From NCBI GenBank assembly GCA_019689955.1, contig JADGGM010000204.1:1-6166 (forward strand): a DNA stretch of 6,166 nt, written 5' to 3'. Shown one piece after another: positions 1 to 5,231 of this stretch. The first letter of the stretch is position 1, and each line of letters opens with the position of its first letter. Under the pieces are notes generated by a model. That model saw only the letters and a list, made by a program, of their open reading frames with translations, searched no databases and was not told the DNA's origin. Made by a program: the position numbers and the translations under genes. The stretch comes from Gemmatimonadaceae bacterium (GTDB taxonomy: Bacteria; Gemmatimonadota; Gemmatimonadetes; Gemmatimonadales; Gemmatimonadaceae).

Positions 1-3
1 TGT

Positions 4-417
4 TTAAGCCCCCGTGCGGGGGGGGGGCGGGGGGGCGCGGATGTCGTCGTCGGCGGTCTGCACCACGACGGTGTCGAGGGGAGGGGCAGCGGGTGCGAGG
101 TCCACGGTGACGGTCACGACCGCGGAGTCGGCGACGGCGATCCCCTGGAGCGTCGCCGCGCGATACCCCACGCGGCGGACGAGGATCGTGTGCGTACCGG
201 GCGGGACGCCGGGGAGAACGAAGTCTCCGCGCGCGTTCGTGTGTGCGGTCGGCGCAGCGCCTATGACGATGACGGCGGCGTCGGGGAGCGGCGCGCCGGA
301 GCTAGCGGCGCGCACGTGGCCGGTGATGATGCCTTGCGCGGCGGCGGGGTGGACGAGCCCCAGGAGGGCGAACAGCGGGACGACGACGAGGGGGCGCACT
401 GCGGGAGGTGTGGCCAC
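4..417 (-). CDS. TonB-dependent receptor, N-terminal fragment (signal peptide and carboxypeptidase-regulatory-like domain)
   Basis: This is probably the start of an outer-membrane TonB-dependent receptor, a family that imports siderophores, glycans or other large nutrients. From the GTG at 417 the product begins MATPPAVRP, then a hydrophobic stretch (LVVVPLFALLGLV) and an AAAQG cleavage region, which makes a normal signal peptide of about 27 residues. About 90 residues of carboxypeptidase-regulatory-like beta-sandwich follow: GIITGHV, a GAPLPDA turn, TNARGDFVLPGVPPGTHTI and RRVGYR. It then reaches 'PPLDTVVV', the usual junction to the plug domain. After that the frame crosses runs of 7 and 10 C (minus strand) and stops at TAA (6-4), so plug and barrel are absent. 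Adding or removing one base in the runs takes that TAA out of frame. The start is uncertain: GTG at 468 and 399 are alternatives, and no convincing Shine-Dalgarno precedes any of them. It could instead be a small stand-alone secreted regulatory-domain protein, which is less likely given LDTVVV. Confidence 0.6.
   Translation of the reverse strand: MATPPAVRPLVVVPLFALLGLVHPAAAQGIITGHVRAASSGAPLPDAAVIVIGAAPTAHTNARGDFVLPGVPPGTHTILVRRVGYRAATLQGIAVADSAVVTVTVDLAPAAPPLDTVVVQTADDDIRAPPPPPRTGA
18..35. repeat. Double G homopolymer tract (10 G, C, 7 G) at the receptor break
   Basis: On the plus strand there are ten consecutive G (18-27), one C, then seven G (29-35). The tract lies in the receptor fragment just after the plug-junction motif and just before its in-frame stop. 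Runs of this length are prone both to sequencing or assembly length errors and to true replication slippage. The two runs could also fold as a G-quadruplex, though this is not shown. The window begins 17 bases to the left, which suits a contig that ended at a hard-to-sequence site. Confidence 0.8.
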
Positions 418-471
418 GCGGCCACGTACGGCAAGTGATGCGTGGTGTGGGGAGAAGCGGGAAGGCACCTC

Positions 472-477
472 AATGTA
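472..477 (-). promoter_or_regulatory. Possible -10 element for the receptor gene
   Basis: Read on the minus strand the patch is TACATT, four of six matches to TATAAT, in the only AT-richer spot of an otherwise very GC-rich spacer. Transcription from it would start near 465, downstream of the GTG at 468 but upstream of those at 417 and 399. That mildly favours the shorter receptor starts. I could not find a convincing -35 hexamer, so this is a weak candidate. Confidence 0.2.
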
Positions 478-737
478 TGCACATCGGCGGCTGCGCGCAC
501 GGGGCGTGGGTGGCGTCCCGGGACGACCGGCCAGGGGAACGGGCGATGCGCGCCAGGTGGCTCCGGCGCGTGCGGTTGCGGGGCGGTCCGCTGATGTCGG
601 ATCCATGTGGTGAGCTCTCCCTCCCGTGTCGTCGCGGCGGCCGGGAACCGCCTCGCCCCCTCATACGTTCGCCAATCCGACGCGCGCCGGGGCTCGTCCT
701 CGCGCGGGCCGCGCGTGTCCCAACGACTCGTTCATCG

Positions 738-762
738 GCACCGCCGCATCGGCCGGCGGTGC
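738..762. promoter_or_regulatory. Perfect 9-bp inverted repeat upstream of efflux operon (operator or leader hairpin candidate)
   Basis: The arms GCACCGCCG (738-746) and CGGCGGTGC (754-762) are exact reverse complements around a 7-base centre (747-753). The repeat ends 36 bases before the adaptor ATG. Position and symmetry suit an operator for a dimeric repressor, such as the TetR- or MarR-type regulators that often control RND pumps. They would equally suit an RNA hairpin in the 5' leader. No U-run follows the second arm, so an intrinsic terminator is unlikely. In GC-rich DNA some inverted repeats arise by chance, so function is inferred only. Confidence 0.4.
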
Positions 763-787
763 ACGTGGTCTGTCGTCGTTCTCTGTC

Positions 788-792
788 AGGAA
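788..792 (+). promoter_or_regulatory. Ribosome-binding site deciding the adaptor start
   Basis: AGGAA lies 6 bases before the ATG at 799. The same frame is open upstream to an ATG at 607, but only the 799 start combines a Shine-Dalgarno sequence with a lipoprotein signal peptide at the protein's N terminus. Confidence 0.7.
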
Positions 793-798
793 TCCAAC

Positions 799-2007
799 AT
801 GAGCCATCGCACCCAGCGTCGTCTCGCGTCGTCGTCGCACGTGGTCTCGTTCGCTCCGTTCGTCGCGCTCGTGCTGGCTGTGGGGGCGACGGCGTGCGCG
901 CCGGGGGATCCGCCCCCGCCGCCGCCTCCGCAGGTCACCGTGGCGCGCGTGATTCAGCGCGAGGTCGCGGATTGGGATGAGTTCACCGGGCGTCTGCAGG
1001 CGGTGGACGCGGTGGAGGTTCGTCCGCGGGTGAGCGGGTACATCCAGCGCGTCACCTTCAAAGAAGGGAAGGAGGTGAAGCGCGGGGACGTGCTGTTCGT
1101 GATCGACCCGCGTCCGTACCAGGCGGAGCTGGACCGGGCAACGGCGCAGCTCGAGGAGGCGCGCACGCGCGCGCAGCTCGCCGAGCGGGAGGTGCAGCGC
1201 GCGCAGACGCTGATCGCGCGGCAGGCCATCTCGCGCGAGGAGCTCGACGCGCGCACGAGCGCGCAGGCCGAAGCCGAGGCCGCGGTGCGTGCCGCGGCGG
1301 CGGCGGTGGAGAGCGCCAAGCTCAATCTCGATTGGACGCGGGTGCGCGCCCCGATCGATGGGCGCGTGGGGCGCGCGGAGGTCACCGAAGGGAACCTCGT
1401 GCAGTCGAGCCCTCCGGCCGCCACGCTGCTCACGACCATCGTGTCGGTCGATCCCGTGTACGTGTACTTCGACAGCGATGAGCAGACGTACCTCAAGTAC
1501 ACCGACCCCGCGCGCCACGGGAACGCCCAGCGGTGGCGCGACATCCGCCACCCCGTCTACCTTGGGCTGGCGAACGAGGACGGGTTCCCCCACAAGGGGT
1601 ACGTCGACTTCGTGGACAACCGGATCGATCCGACCACCGGGACGATCCGCGCGCGCGCGGTGTTCTCGAACGCGGAGCGGATCTTCACGCCGGGGCTCTT
1701 CGCGCGTGTGAAGCTCATCGGGAGCCAGCGGACGAACGTCGCGCTCGTTCGCGACGCGGCGGTAGGGACGAACCAGGACCGGAAGTTCGTGCTCGTGCTC
1801 AAGCCCGACAGTACGGTCGACTACCGCCCCGTGCGCCTCGGCCGCGTGGTGGACGGGCTGCGCATCGTGCGCGAAGGGCTCGCGCCGGGTGAGCTGATCG
1901 TCGTCAACGGGTTGCAGCGCGTGCGCCCGGGGATGAAGGTGACCGCCACCGTGACCGCGATGGCGCCCGACACCGCCGGTACGACGACCGTCGCGGTGGA
2001 CCGTTAA
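799..2007 (+). CDS. RND efflux periplasmic adaptor lipoprotein (membrane fusion protein, MexE/AcrA type)
   Basis: The 402-residue product would link the inner-membrane pump to the outer-membrane channel and is anchored by lipid in the periplasm. A basic N terminus (HRTQRR) leads to a hydrophobic segment and a lipobox-like GATAC with the lipidated Cys at 33; the -3 residue is Ala rather than the usual Leu. Seven prolines (38-44) follow. Domains in order are: first half of the lipoyl/barrel-sandwich (about 65-105, with the RVSGYI and DPRPY strands); an alpha-helical hairpin rich in Ala, Glu, Gln and Arg (about 106-175); second lipoyl half (176-215, VRAPIDGRVGR); beta-barrel (215-310) with VYVYFDSDEQTYL and the characteristic VDNRIDPTTGTIR and PGLFARV; and the membrane-proximal domain (to about 385, with NGLQRVRPGM). 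Length and motifs match the MexE/OqxA branch. It is the first gene of the operon, 23 bases ahead of the pump. Substrate cannot be read from the sequence. Confidence 0.93.
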   Translation: MSHRTQRRLASSSHVVSFAPFVALVLAVGATACAPGDPPPPPPPQVTVARVIQREVADWDEFTGRLQAVDAVEVRPRVSGYIQRVTFKEGKEVKRGDVLFVIDPRPYQAELDRATAQLEEARTRAQLAEREVQRAQTLIARQAISREELDARTSAQAEAEAAVRAAAAAVESAKLNLDWTRVRAPIDGRVGRAEVTEGNLVQSSPPAATLLTTIVSVDPVYVYFDSDEQTYLKYTDPARHGNAQRWRDIRHPVYLGLANEDGFPHKGYVDFVDNRIDPTTGTIRARAVFSNAERIFTPGLFARVKLIGSQRTNVALVRDAAVGTNQDRKFVLVLKPDSTVDYRPVRLGRVVDGLRIVREGLAPGELIVVNGLQRVRPGMKVTATVTAMAPDTAGTTTVAVDR

Positions 2008-2030
2008 CCCAGTCGCAGGCTTCGAGGCTC

Positions 2031-5000
2031 ATGCGCTTTTCGCGCTACTTCATTGACCGCCCGATTCTCGCGGGCGTGCTGTCCATCGTGATCTTCCTCG
2101 CCGGCGTGATCGCGATGTACGCGCTGCCGGTGAGCGAGTACCCCGAGCTCGTCCCCCCCTCCGTGGTGGTGCGGGCCGTGTACCCCGGCGCCAACCCGCG
2201 CGTGCTCGCCGAGGCCGTGGCCACGCCGCTCGAAGAGCAGATCAACGGCGTCGAGAACATGCTGTACATGTCGTCGCAGGCCACGGCCGACGGCGTGCTC
2301 ACGCTCACCGTCACCTTCCAGATCGGGACCGATCCCGATCTGGCGCAGGTGCAGGTCCAGAACCGGGTGAGCCAGGCGCTCCCCCGGCTCCCCGAGGAAG
2401 TGCGGCAGCTCGGCGTCACGACCGTGAAGAGCTCCCCGGACCTCACCATGGTCGTCCACCTCGTCTCCCCGGACCGGCGCTACGACGACATCTATCTGCG
2501 CAACTACGCCGTGCTGCAGGTGAAGGACGTGCTCGCGCGCATCCCCGGGGTGGGGCAGGTGCAGGTGTTCGGCTCCGGGGACTACGCCATGCGGATCTGG
2601 CTCGATCCGGAGAAGGTCGCCGCGCGCGGGCTCACGGCGAGCGACGTGGTCCAGGCGATCCGCGAGCAGAACGTGCAGGTCGCCGCCGGCGTCGTGGGCG
2701 CGCCCCCCATGCCGGAGAAGGTCGACTACCAGCTCACGGTGAACGCGCGCGGCCGGCTCGTGAACGAGCAGGAGTTCGGCGACATCATCCTCAAGACCGG
2801 CGCGAACGGCGAGCTGGTGCGCTTGCGGGACGTGGCGCGGATCGAGCTCGCCGCGGGCGACTACGCGCTCCGCTCCCTCCTCGACAACAAGCCCGCCGTC
2901 GCGCTCGGGATCTTCCAGGCCCCCGGCTCCAACGCGCTGCAGCTCTCGACCGCCGTGCGGAAGACGATGGCGGAGCTCAAGCAGAACTTCCCGCAGGGTG
3001 TCGACTACGCGATCGTGTACGACCCCACGACCTTCGTCCGCGGGTCGATCCACGAGGTCGTGAAGACGCTCTTCGAGGCGACGCTCCTCGTCGTGATCGT
3101 CGTCGTGCTCTTCCTGCAGACGTGGCGCGCGTCGATCATCCCGCTCCTCGCGGTGCCGGTCTCGATCGTCGGGACGCTCGCCTTCATGCTCATCTTCGGG
3201 TTCTCCGTCAACACGCTCTCGCTCTTCGGGCTCGTGCTCGCCGTCGGGATCGTGGTCGACGACGCGATCGTCGTGGTGGAGAACGTGGAGCGCAACATCG
3301 CGCTCGGGATGTCGCCGCGCGAGGCGAGCTACCGGGCGATGGGGGAGGTGAGCGGGCCGATCGTCGCGATCGCGCTCGTGCTGTGCGCGGTGTTCGTCCC
3401 GGTGGCGTTCATCAGCGGGCTCACGGGGCAGTTCTACCGCCAGTTTGCGCTGACGATCGCGTTCTCCACGGTGATCTCGGCGTTCAACTCGCTCACGCTG
3501 TCGCCGGCGCTCTCGGCGCTTCTCCTGCGCCCGCACGGCGCGCCGAAGGACGTGGTGCAGCGCGCGATCGACCGGGCGTTCGGGTGGGCGTTCCACCCGT
3601 TCAATCGGTTCTTCGCCCGCTCGTCGTCGCGCTACGGGAGCGCGGTCCAGCGGCTCATTCGGAAGAGCGGGCTCGCGCTCGGCGTGTACGGCGTGCTGAT
3701 CGCGGCGACGGCGCTCATGTTCCGCCACGTACCCACGGGGTTCGTGCCGACGCAGGACAAGCAATACCTCATCGCCTTCGCCCAGCTCCCCGACGCCGCC
3801 GCGCTCGACCGCACGGAGTCGGTGATCGAGCGGATGACCAAGATCGGTCTCGAGCAGCCGGGCGTGGCCAGTGCCGTGGCGTTCCCGGGGCTCTCCATCA
3901 ACGGGTTCACCAACAGCCCGAACGCGGGGATCATCTTCTTCGGGCTCGATGACTTCGAGAAGCGGAAGCGGGCGGACCAGTACGGTCCGGCGATCGCGGA
4001 AGCGCTCAACCAGAAGTTCGGCGCGATCCAGGACGCGTTCATCGCCGTCTTCCCCCCGCCGCCGGTCTCGGGGCTCGGGACGATCGGCGGCTTCAAGATG
4101 GAGCTCGAGGATCGCGCGGGGCTCGGTGAGGAGGCACTCTACCAGGCGCAGCAGGCGCTCCTTGCGCGCGTGTACCAGACGCCGCAGATCGCGGGGGCGT
4201 TCTCGAGTTTCCAGATCAACGTCCCGCAGCTCTTCGCCGACGTGGACCGCGAGAAGGTGAAGCGGCAGGGGATCGCGCTCAACGATCTCTTCTCCACGCT
4301 CCAGATCTACCTCGGCTCCGCGTACGTGAACGACTTCAACCGCTTCGGCCGCACGTACCAGGTGGTCGCGCAGGCCGACGCGCCGTTCCGCTCCACCGCC
4401 GAGGCGATCGGCCGGCTCAAGGTGCGGAACGCGGCAGGGGAGATGGTGCCGCTCGGCTCGGTGATTCGCGTGAATGAGTCGAACGGCCCGGATCGTGTGT
4501 TGCACTACAACGGCTACCCAGCCACCGACATCAACGGCGGCCCCGCGCCGGGGGTGAGCTCCGGGGAGGCGGTCTCCATCATGGAGAACCTCGCGCGCGA
4601 GACGCTCCCCAACGGGATCGGCTTCGAGTGGACCGAGCTCACGTACCAGCAGATCCTCGCGGGGAACACGGGGCTGTTCATCTTCCCGCTGTGCGTGCTC
4701 CTCGCCTTCCTCGTGCTTGCGGCGCAGTACGAGAGCTGGTCGCTCCCGCTCGCCGTGATCCTGATCGTACCCATGTGCCTCCTCTCGGCGATCACCGGAG
4801 TGTGGCTCACCAGGGGGGACAACAACATCTTCACACAGATTGCGCTCCTCGTGCTCGTGGGGCTCGCGTGCAAGAACGCGATCCTCATCGTGGAGTTCGC
4901 GCGCGAGCTGGAGGAACGAGGGCGGAGCCGCATCGATGCCGCCCTGGAGGCCTGCCGGCTCCGGTTGCGGCCGATCCTCATGACGTCGTTCGCGTTCATC

Positions 5001-5231
5001 ATGGGCGTGGTCCCGCTCGTGATCTCGAGCGGTGCCGGCGCGGAGATGCGGCACGCGATGGGGGTGGCGGTGTTCGCGGGGATGCTCGGCGTCACCGTGT
5101 TCGGGCTGCTGCTCACGCCGGTGTTCTACGTCGTGATCCGCGGGCTGGCCGCGCGGCGATCGAGCGCGCGGGCCAGCGCGCCCATGTCGATCCCGGTGTC
5201 CGGGCTGGAGGAGGATCGCGCGCATGCGTAA
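2031..5231 (+). CDS. RND multidrug efflux pump, inner-membrane permease (HAE-1 family, MexF/OqxB type)
   Basis: This 1066-residue protein is a proton-driven trimeric exporter of hydrophobic and amphiphilic compounds from the periplasm and inner membrane. It starts with the typical MRFSRYFIDRPI and has twelve membrane segments: one near 10-30, five within about 341-498, one near 545-563 and five within about 880-1036. Two large periplasmic porter/docking loops lie between (about 31-340 and 564-879). The proton-relay residues are present: Asp410-Asp411 in VVDDAIVVVEN (AcrB D407/D408) and Lys948 in ACKNAILIVEF (AcrB K940). The RLRLRPILMTS stretch at 976-986 carries the conserved TM11 arginine. 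SPDLTMVVHL (135-144) and GLSINGFTNSPNAG (620-633) resemble the MexF/OqxB branch rather than AcrB itself. Length is normal and no truncation or missing catalytic residue was seen. The Shine-Dalgarno is weak: GAGG at 2024-2027 lies only 3 bases from the ATG. Translational coupling to the adaptor is plausible. Substrates are unknown; relatives export chloramphenicol, quinolones and similar drugs. Confidence 0.96.
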   Translation: MRFSRYFIDRPILAGVLSIVIFLAGVIAMYALPVSEYPELVPPSVVVRAVYPGANPRVLAEAVATPLEEQINGVENMLYMSSQATADGVLTLTVTFQIGTDPDLAQVQVQNRVSQALPRLPEEVRQLGVTTVKSSPDLTMVVHLVSPDRRYDDIYLRNYAVLQVKDVLARIPGVGQVQVFGSGDYAMRIWLDPEKVAARGLTASDVVQAIREQNVQVAAGVVGAPPMPEKVDYQLTVNARGRLVNEQEFGDIILKTGANGELVRLRDVARIELAAGDYALRSLLDNKPAVALGIFQAPGSNALQLSTAVRKTMAELKQNFPQGVDYAIVYDPTTFVRGSIHEVVKTLFEATLLVVIVVVLFLQTWRASIIPLLAVPVSIVGTLAFMLIFGFSVNTLSLFGLVLAVGIVVDDAIVVVENVERNIALGMSPREASYRAMGEVSGPIVAIALVLCAVFVPVAFISGLTGQFYRQFALTIAFSTVISAFNSLTLSPALSALLLRPHGAPKDVVQRAIDRAFGWAFHPFNRFFARSSSRYGSAVQRLIRKSGLALGVYGVLIAATALMFRHVPTGFVPTQDKQYLIAFAQLPDAAALDRTESVIERMTKIGLEQPGVASAVAFPGLSINGFTNSPNAGIIFFGLDDFEKRKRADQYGPAIAEALNQKFGAIQDAFIAVFPPPPVSGLGTIGGFKMELEDRAGLGEEALYQAQQALLARVYQTPQIAGAFSSFQINVPQLFADVDREKVKRQGIALNDLFSTLQIYLGSAYVNDFNRFGRTYQVVAQADAPFRSTAEAIGRLKVRNAAGEMVPLGSVIRVNESNGPDRVLHYNGYPATDINGGPAPGVSSGEAVSIMENLARETLPNGIGFEWTELTYQQILAGNTGLFIFPLCVLLAFLVLAAQYESWSLPLAVILIVPMCLLSAITGVWLTRGDNNIFTQIALLVLVGLACKNAILIVEFARELEERGRSRIDAALEACRLRLRPILMTSFAFIMGVVPLVISSGAGAEMRHAMGVAVFAGMLGVTVFGLLLTPVFYVVIRGLAARRSSARASAPMSIPVSGLEEDRAHA
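5207..5215 (+). promoter_or_regulatory. Strong ribosome-binding site for the outer-membrane channel gene, inside the pump gene
   Basis: GGAGGAGGA lies within the last codons of the pump and 8 bases before the channel's ATG at 5224. That ATG overlaps the pump's end as ATGCGTAA, so stop and start share 8 bases, a layout that favours translational coupling. It fixes the channel start with good confidence. Confidence 0.8.

Larger units (their letters stand above)
418..798. other. Divergent intergenic region between receptor and efflux operon
   Basis: About 380 bases separate the preferred receptor start (leftward) from the adaptor start (rightward). Open frames exist on both strands, but I see no gene-like protein in them: no signal peptide, no recognisable domain, and on the minus strand more A and T in third positions than the real genes show. 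The region contains a small AT-richer patch at 471-480, a good ribosome-binding site at 788-792 and a 9-bp inverted repeat at 738-762. Promoters for both directions presumably lie here. No rho-independent terminator, tRNA or known riboswitch pattern was noticed. Confidence 0.6.

Noticed and set aside
418..606. ATG at 606 (minus strand) as the receptor start, preceded by a purine-rich GGGAGGGAG stretch
   Set aside because: It would add some 63 residues ahead of the signal peptide, with more A/T in third positions than real genes here and no domain. The Shine-Dalgarno-like stretch is tempting but about 10 bases or more away, so the shorter starts are preferred.
14..613. Long plus-strand open frame opposite the receptor fragment
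   Set aside because: Its product is low-complexity Arg, Ala, Thr and Gly without any recognisable motif, while the minus strand shows a signal peptide and a known domain fold.
607..798. An upstream in-frame ATG at 607 that would lengthen the adaptor by 64 residues
   Set aside because: It would bury the lipoprotein signal peptide inside the protein. The ATG at 799 has a proper Shine-Dalgarno and places the signal at the N terminus.
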